Part shown: positions 14,530 through 21,695 of the stretch, piece after piece
Position numbering within the stretch: the first letter of the stretch is position 1
How the letters are laid out: each line of letters begins with the position of its first letter
Virus record (IMG/VR): IMGVR_UViG_3300028920_000120
Span: 1-44,596 of that record
Strand: one strand, 5' to 3'
Source of the DNA: a virus
Length of the DNA: 44,596 nt
The notes under the pieces: generated by a model
Seen by the model: the letters and a program-made list of their open reading frames with translations, nothing else
The model's database searches: none
Told to the model about the DNA's origin: nothing
Position numbers and translations under genes: made by a program

Positions 14530-16151
14530 ACACCCACCATTTCCGCCGGACTACCGGACTCCGGTGCCTTCGATGTGTTCTTATAAGCCTCGGAACCGAC
14601 CTGAGCGGCCATTGCAAGTTTCTGTTCGAGTTCGTCCTGAGCACGTTTCGCCCTCTTTTCGGCTATCTCTTCGGGAGTATTCAAGTCGTCAACTCTTACG
14701 CCCATAGTAAGACCGATATTCGGCAAAGCCCTGTCAAGATTGAGAACGTCTGTGGCCTCCGGGAAAACAGGGGCCATATCCGCAACGAGAGAAGTAAACT
14801 GCGTAAAGGCCCTCGCCTGATAGTTCCTCATCGCAAGGGCAAGCTCGCCCATATACTCGATACCGAACTCCGCCCCGGACAACTCAGGGGGTGGAGGGGG
14901 GATTCGACCGTTCCTTATTAAAAGGAGAATACTTCTCGTAATCAAAGGAGTAAAAAGCTCGCTTTCCATTCTCGCCACAGGAGATACCAACCGTCTCAAG
15001 CCCTCCTTCAGTCGGGCCTCAATCTCAACCGTCGTTCTTCGGTCGCCTTTCAAGTCGGCAAGCTGAACGAAAATGTCCTTATAAAAACCCCTGTTCACAA
15101 GCTCCTGCTGAAATCCTATCACCTTTTCTGTTATGGGAAAATTGCCGTTCAACTGAGAATCCAAAGCCCCGGCTGCGCCCGCTTTCATAAAATGGTTCAA
15201 AGCACCGGGAGAATTATTGAGAGTGCCTTCGATGTCGTCGTCTACCTGCCAGCGGGACGGATTGTTCCAGCGGTTGCCGCATTCCACAAAGTCCTTGTGC
15301 ATCTGCTGAAGCTCCTTGACAGCACTCAGCATTACAGTACCCCTGCCTCTGCCGTATTTCTCTATGGACGACTTCTCCCATCTCGGAACGGCAAATGGAA
15401 ACTCGTCGAACCCGCTTTCCTCTACGACTATCTTTTCGTCTTTATTGATATAAAGACTCTCGAAAGGCATATTAAGACTGTCGGTAAGATGATAACATCT
15501 TTCGTTTCTCGGACGGACTACGTGAATGAATGTATGCCTCTTGCTCTCGTTTTTAATATCGTTGGCGTTTTGAAGAACTTTCTCACCGGGATTGGTGAAT
15601 TCCTCCGCAGCCTGACGAGCGGTAAGATTGTAAGTGAGAATCATCGTATCCACCATGCCGCGAGAGTTCTGTTTTATGGTATAGGTCGATATGTGCCAGT
15701 CCTTGTAATTCAGGCCGAGAGATTTATTGTCCCATTCACTATACATATTCCCCGTCCCGAAACCGGCAAGAGCCTTAACAGTATCGTGCAACTGGAGCAT
15801 GAAATTGCTCTCGAACATTTCTTCGTGGGCTATCTCAGTGGTAAGTGCCATGTATCTCATTGCCCTGTCGGTGTTCCTTCGGCGGTCTTTTGCTTTCACA
15901 CCGAAAAAACTCTGACCGGCGGGTATCCACGTCCCTATCAGACCGGCTACCATATCGTCGAGAGCAAAGATACCAGTAGGGTCTCTAATGTCACGGCTCT
16001 TGTCGGAACCGGGAGTGGTCTGACCGGTTATCTGGTTCTCGCAGGGGTACATTAAGTCTGCGACTTCCTGATAGAGACTCTTGAAATTAGCGGCCTTAGT
16101 CTCTTCCTCGGCGGCCATCTGAATTATCTTTTGCGCTCTTTCGTCTTCCAT
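14526..16151 (-). CDS. Portal protein (head-tail connector, podovirus type)
   Basis: The 541-residue protein has the podovirus connector layout: N-terminal helix with ANFKSLYQEVADLMYPCEN, RDPTGIFALDDMVAGLIGTWIP, GFGTGNMYSEWD, TARQAAEEF, then WEKSSIEKYGRGRG. The C-terminal half includes TTVEIEARLKEGLRRLVSPVARMESELFTPL (in two helices). Twelve copies form the DNA channel at one vertex and dock the terminase and gp11-like ring. Its start overlaps the 54-residue frame upstream (TAATG). Confidence 0.85.
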   Translation of the reverse strand: MEDERAQKIIQMAAEEETKAANFKSLYQEVADLMYPCENQITGQTTPGSDKSRDIRDPTGIFALDDMVAGLIGTWIPAGQSFFGVKAKDRRRNTDRAMRYMALTTEIAHEEMFESNFMLQLHDTVKALAGFGTGNMYSEWDNKSLGLNYKDWHISTYTIKQNSRGMVDTMILTYNLTARQAAEEFTNPGEKVLQNANDIKNESKRHTFIHVVRPRNERCYHLTDSLNMPFESLYINKDEKIVVEESGFDEFPFAVPRWEKSSIEKYGRGRGTVMLSAVKELQQMHKDFVECGNRWNNPSRWQVDDDIEGTLNNSPGALNHFMKAGAAGALDSQLNGNFPITEKVIGFQQELVNRGFYKDIFVQLADLKGDRRTTVEIEARLKEGLRRLVSPVARMESELFTPLITRSILLLIRNGRIPPPPPELSGAEFGIEYMGELALAMRNYQARAFTQFTSLVADMAPVFPEATDVLNLDRALPNIGLTMGVRVDDLNTPEEIAEKRAKRAQDELEQKLAMAAQVGSEAYKNTSKAPESGSPAEMVGV

Positions 16152-16315
16152 TATATCTTCGGGACTAAAGCACCCGCCAATAGAGTGCTTTCGTAACCTT
16201 TTCTCCTGCGAATTTTCTTCATCTCCGAAGTCTTAATTTCTTCGGGATTGTAGTCCTCGGTGACTTTCATTAACGTCGGCTGTACTTTAGGTGTCTTAAT
16301 TTTAGGCCGTCCCAT
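16151..16315 (-). CDS. Small conserved protein between terminase and portal (54 aa)
   Basis: From the ATG at 16315 the frame gives MGRPKIKTPKVQPTL, then an acidic stretch and KKIRRRKGYESTLLAGAL. The RRRKGYESTLL ending resembles a short phage protein with an RGxxSTILTG motif often found beside TerL. TAATG overlaps join it to TerL and to portal. Function is unknown. The length is right for that group. Confidence 0.55.
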   Translation of the reverse strand: MGRPKIKTPKVQPTLMKVTEDYNPEEIKTSEMKKIRRRKGYESTLLAGALVPKI

Positions 16316-17952
16316 TATAACCTCACAGTTTCATGTATGCACTGGCTCGCCTGCTTCGGGCCGTAACCTTCGGGACGTATGACCCTCGAACCCATAGCAG
16401 AGAGATAAAAATAGTTCATGGCGTTCCGGTAATGGTCGTTACCGTTGCCCTTCTCGTATATGTAAATTATCGAATTACTCCTTAAATCTTCTTTCTTTAC
16501 CTTGTAAGGCTCGCAATACTGCTCTGCAAAGTCTCTTATTACCTGATTACGATAGGGAAGTCTTACCCTCTTGTCAACTACCAAACGGTGAGTTATATCG
16601 AAAATGCCCGTCCGGAAACATTTAACGACTTTTAACTCATCGTCCCAGACGACATCCTGAATGGGATTCGTCCCGTACTGGCACAGCCATACCCGGAAAG
16701 TCATTTCCTTCTGAAACCTCCGGGCCTCGGCCTCGTAAGGACGTATATCGACCACGCAGTTCCTTACGCCCATCCTTATAGCAACGGCGCCGAGGTTCTC
16801 GAACGAACTCTCACAACCGACTTTAAGAATCTCGAACTTTTCCTTGCCCGTCCTTATCCCCACGATGTAGTGGTAACTGTCCTTTCCCACATCAACGCCC
16901 ATACAAGTCCTGTCCTTGCAGGTCTCACTCATGGCGTAATTACCGCAACAGTCAAAGACCTCCGTCTTGGTGAGACGATTCTCCTTGGGGGTAAAGGCAC
17001 GACCCATCCTCAGCTTCCAGAAGTCCTCGATATTGGTCGTGGTCTTAAATTCGTTCAAAATCACCCAAGGTGAGTTTGTCTTCGAGTTCAACTGACTTAT
17101 CTGGTAACCTTCCCAGTCCTGAGCGTCCGGGCCGAAAAAGTCCCTTAACTCCGTATTGGCGGCCACCCACTCACCGGCGTAACCCAAGACCTTTCCACAC
17201 TTGCGGCAATGACATCCGGCCCTGCTAATCAAATCGGGAAACTCCTCGTCCGGACAAGTCCATTCGCCACAAGTACACTTCCTGAACCATCGAAACTGAT
17301 TACTGCCCCGGTACAAACGGTCTATGCGGTGATTCTCCACCGTCGGATTGCTTATGACGGTCATGGCCTTTATGAGCGAAGCAGCCATTCGGCCCTCGAC
17401 CTTCTCTAATATCTCCTCTTCCATAAGGTCGAACTCGTCCAATACGCACTTATCGAAACTCTTGCCCCTCAAGGCAGCACTCTCCTTCTGCTGACCTTCC
17501 ACCATCTGATTCATCCGGCCACCGTCGAAAAATAAGTTCTTACCTCCTACTTGCTTTAAATATGTCGTGTCCGTGTTCTTTATGAACTTGCCTATCACTT
17601 CGGGATTGTCCCGTATCAAAGGATTAAACCTGCTCTGAACAAATGTCTTCATCTCCGTATCGTTCGGAAATATGTAAGCAACCCCCTGACGATACTTACC
17701 TACTATACATCCCCATAAACTCTCCTGTATAAAAGTCTCGCTAAACCCCAACTGAGTGGCCTTGATTACACACTTTAACCTCGCCTGACTGCCCATAGGC
17801 CTTATGAGATAAGGACGGTCCCTGAACGAATATATGTCGCCGTTTGCTAACTTTATATCCCGACTCTCAACCCACGCCGCAGGCGACTCCTGTATGGCAT
17901 CCTTCAAGTCAGGTGCACCCTTAAGACCTATCATTAAAGTATTATCTATCAT
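16315..17952 (-). CDS. terL: Terminase large subunit
   Basis: The 545 residues contain a Walker A-like KATQLGFSE (64-72), Walker B CVLDEFD (169-175), and a coupling segment AMTVISNPT. A zinc cluster CTCGEWTC...CHCRKC (about 228-258) is as in gpA-type terminases. An RNase H-like nuclease begins GVDVGKDSYHYIVG near 351. It pumps DNA into the prohead and cuts it. No clear ribosome site precedes the ATG. Instead a 14-codon frame (17993-17949) ends in ATGA at the start, so expression probably depends on coupling. The gene order TerS-TerL-portal supports the call. Confidence 0.9.
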   Translation of the reverse strand: MIDNTLMIGLKGAPDLKDAIQESPAAWVESRDIKLANGDIYSFRDRPYLIRPMGSQARLKCVIKATQLGFSETFIQESLWGCIVGKYRQGVAYIFPNDTEMKTFVQSRFNPLIRDNPEVIGKFIKNTDTTYLKQVGGKNLFFDGGRMNQMVEGQQKESAALRGKSFDKCVLDEFDLMEEEILEKVEGRMAASLIKAMTVISNPTVENHRIDRLYRGSNQFRWFRKCTCGEWTCPDEEFPDLISRAGCHCRKCGKVLGYAGEWVAANTELRDFFGPDAQDWEGYQISQLNSKTNSPWVILNEFKTTTNIEDFWKLRMGRAFTPKENRLTKTEVFDCCGNYAMSETCKDRTCMGVDVGKDSYHYIVGIRTGKEKFEILKVGCESSFENLGAVAIRMGVRNCVVDIRPYEAEARRFQKEMTFRVWLCQYGTNPIQDVVWDDELKVVKCFRTGIFDITHRLVVDKRVRLPYRNQVIRDFAEQYCEPYKVKKEDLRSNSIIYIYEKGNGNDHYRNAMNYFYLSAMGSRVIRPEGYGPKQASQCIHETVRL

Positions 17953-17993
17953 GTGGCGTCAATCAAATCAGGCTCTTTAGTCAAGATTTCCAT
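17949..17993 (-). CDS. Bridging micro-ORF before terL (14 codons)
   Basis: The frame MEILTKEPDLIDAT starts four bases after the previous TAA and its TGA overlaps the terL ATG. It contains no recognisable motif. Because the terL start lacks a ribosome site, the micro-ORF may carry ribosomes to it. Confidence 0.35.
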   Translation of the reverse strand: MEILTKEPDLIDAT

Positions 17994-17996
17994 CGA

Positions 17997-18209
17997 TTAC
18001 CTATCTTCAAACAAATTTCCAGATGCTGTGATTCGCTTACTGACAACGTGCCACCCAGATTCTTTCTTGTCCTTTTCAATGTTCAGGCCAAACCTGATAC
18101 CATCAGTAAATATCCACTCAACTATTATTGAATCATCCTCTTCCTTATAAGCATGGATTTGAGGCAAAATTCCATCTGATACTAAATCATTAAATTCTAA
18201 CTTTTCCAT
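17997..18209 (-). CDS. Hypothetical small protein (70 aa)
   Basis: The 70 residues (MEKLEFNDLVSDGILPQIHA at the start) look like a single alpha/beta domain with IIVEWIFTDGIRFGLNIEKD and a basic end. The ATG at 18209 overlaps the preceding stop (TAATG). No family is recognised. It lies between the zinc-finger protein and TerL. Confidence 0.5.
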   Translation of the reverse strand: MEKLEFNDLVSDGILPQIHAYKEEDDSIIVEWIFTDGIRFGLNIEKDKKESGWHVVSKRITASGNLFEDR

Positions 18210-18574
18210 TAATCAACCTCAGCATGTAACCGCCAACATGGTACCCAAACACCCAAAGCCTTGAGTTCGTCCAATGTATGATTAATCAGCCTGCCTATTA
18301 CTGCCCTGTACTCGTGTTCGTCCGGGCGTTCGTACCTATTAACAACCGGGAACGGAACGTAGTCCGGCAAATCACTCTCGAACTCCGGAATATTAGCGTC
18401 AAGCTTACCGTTCTTAAGTGTGACATTAATCGGCTGTTCTTCCAGAACGCTAAGGCTTTTACCGTTCTCTTCTGGAACGCTAAGGAACGCTAACTTCCGG
18501 CATTTGGCACTACAATACTTGGCTGTTGACCTCTTAGCCTCGAATTCCTTGCCACAATTTGTGCAAATCGCCAT
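18209..18574 (-). CDS. Zinc-finger protein with N-terminal CxxC...CxxxC knuckle (121 aa)
   Basis: The ATG at 18574 is chosen over an upstream TTG. The N terminus MAICTNCGKEFEAKR, followed by KYCSAKCRKLAF, is a compact zinc finger seen in many phage proteins near terminase. The remaining about 90 residues end in LGVWVPCWRLHAEVD and contain a helix (AVIGRLINHTLDELKALG). DNA or RNA binding during packaging or regulation is likely. A GC-rich 137-base gap of G/C runs separates it from TerS, with no clear promoter. Confidence 0.6.
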   Translation of the reverse strand: MAICTNCGKEFEAKRSTAKYCSAKCRKLAFLSVPEENGKSLSVLEEQPINVTLKNGKLDANIPEFESDLPDYVPFPVVNRYERPDEHEYRAVIGRLINHTLDELKALGVWVPCWRLHAEVD

Positions 18575-18711
18575 TTTTCTATCCAAAAACCCAAAAATAC
18601 CCCGTGTAGGAAAGGGGGTCTATACATACATCGAACCCCGGCCCCTGGGGGGTCAAGGGGGTCTCTTGCCTAAAATAAACGCTTGTTTCGCCTGAATCCT
18701 CAGTTTTGGTG

Positions 18712-19260
18712 TTATTCTCCATTGTTCCCCTCAGCTATAGCCTCAGAAGCCCCAGAATCGCCCACAATCGACAATCTCCCTTCCTCCGGTACTTCCTTGC
18801 TTTCTACTTGCTTTACGGCGTTATACTTAGAATTAAGCCATATCTGGACTAACTCCTGCATCGCTTTAGACTCCTTTTCGTCCCTCTTAGCTCGCTCTTC
18901 CTGAGCCGCAGGATTAGGCTTGTTATCAGTGAATGCCCCTACTATTTTGCACATTATCTCCACATACCGAGCAGCAGCATTCAAATTGTCCTTCTCTTTG
19001 GCTTTCTTCAATAATTCCATCGACTCATTTAATAAATATACTGCATTGATATCGGTTTTCTTACTGATAGCTGCTTTTCTTTTATCAATAGCTTTCTTTA
19101 TACTACTCTTAACTATATTGTTTGGCCCTATTACATTTGCGCAGCTTTTAGCATACCCGGCCATTATAGCGGCTTTAGTAGCGTTCCAGTTAGCTTCACC
19201 GCAGTAGTATTCAACGAAAGCTTGTTGTTTATCTGTTAGTTTTCTTGTTTGTTTCTTCAT
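18712..19260 (-). CDS. terS: Terminase small subunit
   Basis: The ATG at 19260 overlaps the previous stop (ATGA), and upstream in-frame codons belong to the overlapping zinc-ribbon gene. The 182 residues start KKQTRKLTDKQQAFVEYYCG, then NATKAAIMAGYAKSCANVIG, the helix-turn-helix of the Terminase_2 family. A helical oligomerisation region with KKTDINAVYLLNESMELLKK follows. It recognises viral DNA for packaging and hands it to TerL, encoded 760 bases downstream. Confidence 0.85.
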   Translation of the reverse strand: MKKQTRKLTDKQQAFVEYYCGEANWNATKAAIMAGYAKSCANVIGPNNIVKSSIKKAIDKRKAAISKKTDINAVYLLNESMELLKKAKEKDNLNAAARYVEIMCKIVGAFTDNKPNPAAQEERAKRDEKESKAMQELVQIWLNSKYNAVKQVESKEVPEEGRLSIVGDSGASEAIAEGNNGE

Positions 19261-19427
19261 TGCCCCTGTTTCTCTGGAATTGGTGACCATTGCATCCATC
19301 GACCACAATTACAGCGCATTCTTACAGCTCGTAGTGTTTCTTCTCTGTACTCATAACCACATTTACAGCGCCAGATGCTGTGCTTTGTTTTGTGAGCTTC
19401 TATAGGTCTTATAAAGTCTTTAATCAT
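19257..19427 (-). CDS. Zinc-ribbon miniprotein before terS (56 aa)
   Basis: From the ATG at 19427, overlapping the preceding TGA, 56 residues include WRCKCGYEY and MRCNCGRWMQW, a zinc ribbon of CxC type. The stop overlaps the terS start. The function is unknown. Confidence 0.5.
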   Translation of the reverse strand: MIKDFIRPIEAHKTKHSIWRCKCGYEYREETLRAVRMRCNCGRWMQWSPIPEKQGQ

Positions 19428-19528
19428 CTTCCACGACCTTTACTCCTGGTAGTCTTACAGCCGCCACGACCTCTGTTGGCTCTTATTCCCCGGCCTGAAC
19501 CGTCTTTTTTTGGTGTTCCTTTACTCAT
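19424..19528 (-). CDS. Gly/Arg-rich miniprotein with DGSGRG motif (34 aa)
   Basis: The 34 residues are MSKGTPKKDGSGRGIRANRG followed by RGGC and a basic tail. This KGTPxxDGSGxG...NRGRGGC pattern is a short conserved phage/archaeal miniprotein from memory. It overlaps the previous gene's end by eight bases (ATGAGTAA). A nucleic-acid-binding role is plausible from its charge. Confidence 0.5.
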   Translation of the reverse strand: MSKGTPKKDGSGRGIRANRGRGGCKTTRSKGRGR

Positions 19529-19721
19529 GCTGCCGCCTGCGTTTTTGTGCTGTTCTACGATTATCACGAGTTATAAATATTGTTGCCTTTGTCTTAGTAA
19601 CTTCTGCTTCTATTTTGTGCGTCAAATTACAATCACAACACGTGAGATAAAATGTCTGCCCATTCTTGAAACTTATGCCCTCTCCATCATTTATATTTAT
19701 TATTTTAGTTCTTTTACTCAT
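19521..19721 (-). CDS. Small CxxC protein (66 aa)
   Basis: The 66 residues start MSKRTKIININDGEGISFKN and contain FYLTCCDCNLTHK. A very basic C terminus (RDNRRTAQKRRRQHE) follows. It has the look of small phage proteins with a CCDC...H site, perhaps metal- or RNA-binding. The start overlaps the stop of a 13-codon frame. Confidence 0.5.
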   Translation of the reverse strand: MSKRTKIININDGEGISFKNGQTFYLTCCDCNLTHKIEAEVTKTKATIFITRDNRRTAQKRRRQHE

Positions 19722-19759
19722 GCCTTTTTCCCAATATCAGGAATATGGTCTTTAGTCAT
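19718..19759 (-). CDS. Bridging micro-ORF (13 codons)
   Basis: MTKDHIPDIGKKA begins in the stop of the upstream gene (ATGA) and ends in the start of the downstream one (ATGA). Both ends are exactly coupled, as for the micro-ORF before terL. Confidence 0.35.
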   Translation of the reverse strand: MTKDHIPDIGKKA

Positions 19760-20160
19760 GCTGTGGCCTGCTCAAATAGTGGTAAACTCTGTTCTTTCAA
19801 AGACTTACGATATTTTATGCCTTGTATTTCGCTGTTCGGATTGTACCAGTATCCGCATAACATTCCAGCCTTAAAACTTTCACAATTATTATCCAAGCCG
19901 TGAAAACAAGTCTCACAACAGTATTTGTCTGTTCCAAGAAAATAACCGTCTTCATCCTTCTGAGGTTTCAAATGAGCATCACGTAAGCCTAAAAACTTCT
20001 CGTATTGCCTGTCTGTTACTTGTTTGCCGATTAATCGGACCTTCCAGCCTTTATTTAAATTAAATCCCTGTTCAACCCCTAATGCTCTTAATTGAGCATT
20101 GCTCCAAGCTCCTCTTGAGCTTTTACCAAGTTCTATGTCTTCTATCGTTAGTGTTTTCAT
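19756..20160 (-). CDS. Cysteine-rich hypothetical protein (134 aa)
   Basis: The ATG at 20160 (MKTLTIEDIELGKSSRGAW) is preferred. A GTG at 20232 would also be in frame but lies within two DnaA boxes. Residues 60-134 contain TDKYCCETCFHGLDNNCESF and LCGYWYNP, with regularly spaced cysteines suggesting metal binding. NAQLRALGVEQGFNLNKGWK resembles a small helix-turn-helix. It is second in the late operon. The function is unknown. Confidence 0.5.
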   Translation of the reverse strand: MKTLTIEDIELGKSSRGAWSNAQLRALGVEQGFNLNKGWKVRLIGKQVTDRQYEKFLGLRDAHLKPQKDEDGYFLGTDKYCCETCFHGLDNNCESFKAGMLCGYWYNPNSEIQGIKYRKSLKEQSLPLFEQATA

Positions 20161-20223
20161 AAAGCACTTCTGAAAGACAAGGAAACGGCTGGAAACGCGG
20201 TTTTTTACAGTCACTTTCGCGCT

Positions 20224-20244
20224 GTTTTCCACAAGTTATCCACA
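20224..20244. other. Two tandem DnaA-box sequences
   Basis: TTTTCCACA (20224-20232) and TTATCCACA (20236-20244) both fit the bacterial DnaA consensus TTWTNCACA and are three bases apart in the same orientation. The AT-rich control region lies 250 bases away. They may mark a replication origin that uses host DnaA, since no phage replicase gene was found. Confidence 0.4.
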
Positions 20245-20295
20245 AAGTCGCGTTTAGGAGCGAATAAACGCCTATAATCACCGTTTTGATAAGAA

Positions 20296-20487
20296 CTATA
20301 CAAACTTCTGACGAGACTGAGGTATCCGTGTGTTTTCTCGCGCATAGACAAATGGATATTTCGCTAAGGCTGCCGTGTTTAGCTTATCCACTATTTCATT
20401 AAACAGCGCACCGGATAAAACCTGTCTATCAGCATTATCCGTTCCAGAGTCTTTAAACCGGTAAAAAGTTGCTCTCGTTCTTATCAT
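20296..20487 (-). CDS. First small protein of the late operon (63 aa)
   Basis: The 63 residues start MIRTRATFYRFKDSGTDNAD and contain LFNEIVDKLNTAALAKYPFVY. There is no recognised family. The ribosome site is weak (AGAAAGCAG) and falls in the arm of a hairpin, so translation may be controlled by the leader. Confidence 0.45.
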   Translation of the reverse strand: MIRTRATFYRFKDSGTDNADRQVLSGALFNEIVDKLNTAALAKYPFVYARENTRIPQSRQKFV

Positions 20488-20490
20488 AAT

Positions 20491-20553
20491 AAGCTGCTTT
20501 CTAAAAAGCAGGGCGCCGTCTTCTTATCGGTTTAAAGAAGAACAAGCGCCCTG
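20491..20553 (-). promoter_or_regulatory. Structured late-operon leader
   Basis: On the minus strand GCAGGGCGC-side bases 20553-20546 (CAGGGCGC) pair with 20516-20509 (GCGCCCTG). An inner CTTCTT/AAGAAG hairpin lies in the loop. The following CTGCTTT pairs with AAAGCAG around TTAG. The two outer helices share CTG, so they compete. The second covers the weak ribosome site of the first late gene. Confidence 0.5.
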
Positions 20554-20589
20554 TTACATTTATTATAATTGAATCCGTTCATTTCCCGG

Positions 20590-20618
20590 ATTATACCAGT
20601 CTGTTTTTGGTTTGTCCA
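20590..20618 (-). promoter_or_regulatory. Late-operon promoter (sigma70-like, extended -10)
   Basis: TGGACA (20618-20613), a 17-base spacer, and TATAAT (20595-20590) preceded by TG at the extended -10 position. The predicted start is near 20583. This is among the strongest promoter-like sequences in the window and faces the late genes. Confidence 0.75.
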
Positions 20619-20737
20619 GAAAATTCCAAAAAAGTTTCTATTATTTTTACTTATATTAGTATTAGCAATTAAATGCACTTATAATTCCTTTATTCACAAT
20701 GACTTATAAAATAGTGAGTGTCATTTAGAAAATAAAC

Positions 20738-20766
20738 TTGACAAAAAGAAAAATATAACCGATAAT
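20738..20766 (+). promoter_or_regulatory. Rightward promoter (sigma70-like)
   Basis: TTGACA (20738-20743), a 17-base spacer, and GATAAT (20761-20766). The predicted start is near 20773, within a base or two of the first arm of a long pseudoknot. It drives 20886-23438. Confidence 0.75.
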
Positions 20767-20771
20767 ATGTT

Positions 20772-20863
20772 TGTTATGATTATCGAACTTCACAACTCAA
20801 TTCAACAAACAATCGGCCGGGCGGCGACTATCCCCTACGATAATCATAACATCCGTCCGGCTG
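20772..20863 (+). ncRNA. 5'-terminal H-type pseudoknot of the rightward transcript
   Basis: Stem 1 is TGTTATGATTATCG (20772-20785) with its perfect complement at 20838-20851, 14 bp. In its loop CGGCCGGGCGG (20814-20824) pairs with CCGTCCGGCTG (20853-20863), 11 bp with two G-U. Only one base separates the two 3' arms. The RNA would begin inside stem 1. The first ribosome site follows 20 bases later. Confidence 0.7.
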
Positions 20864-20885
20864 GTTTTATTAATGAGGTGAAAAA

Positions 20886-21083
20886 ATGATTGCTTACGTG
20901 GCACAACAAACAAAGGACAAAAAAGGATATACAGTTTACAGAATGGTTGACGCTGGACGCCCGATTCCGTTAGCTTTTCATCCTACGGATTGTAGAGTAT
21001 TTAAGACTTTTGATGAAGCAAACAAGGCTGCGGAATTTATGGCAAGTGAATCAAAGACAATAAAATATGTTAATATGAGATAA
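20886..21083 (+). CDS. Small hypothetical protein, first of the rightward operon (65 aa)
   Basis: The ATG at 20886 follows GAGGTGAAAAA. The 65 residues start MIAYVAQQTKDKKGYTVYRM and end in FDEANKAAEFMASESKTIKY, an alpha/beta layout of the small early proteins that bind host factors. No family is recognised. The base composition is more AT-rich than the late genes. Confidence 0.55.
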   Translation: MIAYVAQQTKDKKGYTVYRMVDAGRPIPLAFHPTDCRVFKTFDEANKAAEFMASESKTIKYVNMR

Positions 21084-21084
21084 G

Positions 21085-21138
21085 AATCATCAGGGCCGGG
21101 CTGGCTTGATTGCAATAATAACTTTTATTTGAAAGGAT
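21085..21138 (+). promoter_or_regulatory. Repeated leader element L1
   Basis: ATCA plus GGCC pairs with GGCT plus TGAT around GGGCT. The core CAGGGCCGGGCT recurs at 21630 and 22070. A 3' segment (CTGGCTTGATTGCAATAATA, then an AU-rich stretch and AAAGG) is shared with the leader at 21381-21410. Confidence 0.5.
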
Positions 21139-21143
21139 ACGGC

Positions 21144-21314
21144 ATGTTTTACGATATAGTTTATTCCCCAGATGACGGCGGATATTATTGTGTTTGCTAC
21201 GATGAACACGCTGTCGAGCATTTTGTTACTGATGTTTATCCGACCAAACAACAAGCTGAAAATGCTGTTGTGGAACTTTACAAAAACCCTATCAAAGTAA
21301 ATAATATAGACTAA
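21144..21314 (+). CDS. Small hypothetical protein (56 aa)
   Basis: The ATG at 21144 is chosen because AAAGGATACGGC lies at the correct distance. The 56 residues start MFYDIVYSPDDGGYYCVCYD and continue with EHAVEHFVTDVYPTKQQAE, an alpha/beta minidomain with an Asp/Tyr-rich start. No family is recognised. It resembles the first gene in size and in the KxAExA helix near the end. Confidence 0.5.
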   Translation: MFYDIVYSPDDGGYYCVCYDEHAVEHFVTDVYPTKQQAENAVVELYKNPIKVNNID

Positions 21315-21322
21315 TCTATTCC

Positions 21323-21390
21323 CGGATACGGTAAATTCAAGCCAGTCTGGTCACCTCTGATAGCCGTATCCGATAGCTGGGCTGGCTTGA
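21323..21390 (+). ncRNA. H-type pseudoknot in leader L2
   Basis: CGGATACGG (21323-21331) pairs with CCGTATCCG (21364-21372), 9 bp. From the loop TCAAGCCAG (21337-21345) pairs with CTGGCTTGA (21382-21390), 9 bp. Both helices are perfect. The ribosome site of the next gene follows at about 21414. Confidence 0.65.
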
Positions 21391-21424
21391 TTGCAATAAT
21401 AACTTTTATTTGTGAGGTGAAAAA

Positions 21425-21619
21425 ATGAAAACATTAACAATCCAAATTACAACAGACAATGCCGCCTTTGACGGCGAAAACGAATCGCTTGAAGTAGGCC
21501 GAATATTGGTGAATCTGGCTCATTACTTTGAATTGCCAGAGAGCTTGCCTGACGATGGCCTTAATCGGGTTATCCGTGATATTAACGGCAATACTTGCGG
21601 TTATTACGAATGTCACTAA
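21425..21619 (+). CDS. Small conserved MGE-type protein (64 aa)
   Basis: The 64 residues contain ITTDNAAFDGENESLEVGRI, LVNLAHYFE and IRDINGNTCGYYE. The TTDNAAF...EVxRIL...L...RDxNGNxxG pattern is a common small protein in phages and integrative elements with unknown function. It starts after GAGGTGAAAAA, identical to the site of the first gene of the operon. Confidence 0.6.
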   Translation: MKTLTIQITTDNAAFDGENESLEVGRILVNLAHYFELPESLPDDGLNRVIRDINGNTCGYYECH

Positions 21620-21626
21620 CTAAAAC

Positions 21627-21690
21627 CCTCACGGCCGGGCTATACGTAGCCTGTGCCTTGTAGGCTTTATTAACTTTTATTTGAAAGGCG
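21627..21690 (+). promoter_or_regulatory. Repeated leader element L3
   Basis: GGCTA-TACG-TAGCC forms a hairpin with a UNCG-type loop. TAGCCT can instead pair with AGGCT further on, so two hairpins are mutually exclusive. About 50 bases are nearly identical to L4. An AU-rich tract and AAAGG follow. Confidence 0.55.
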
Positions 21691-21695
21691 ATAAA

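Noticed and set aside
15192-16055. A 287-residue plus-strand frame opposite the portal gene
   Set aside because: Long antisense frame caused by codon bias of the portal gene. No recognisable product.
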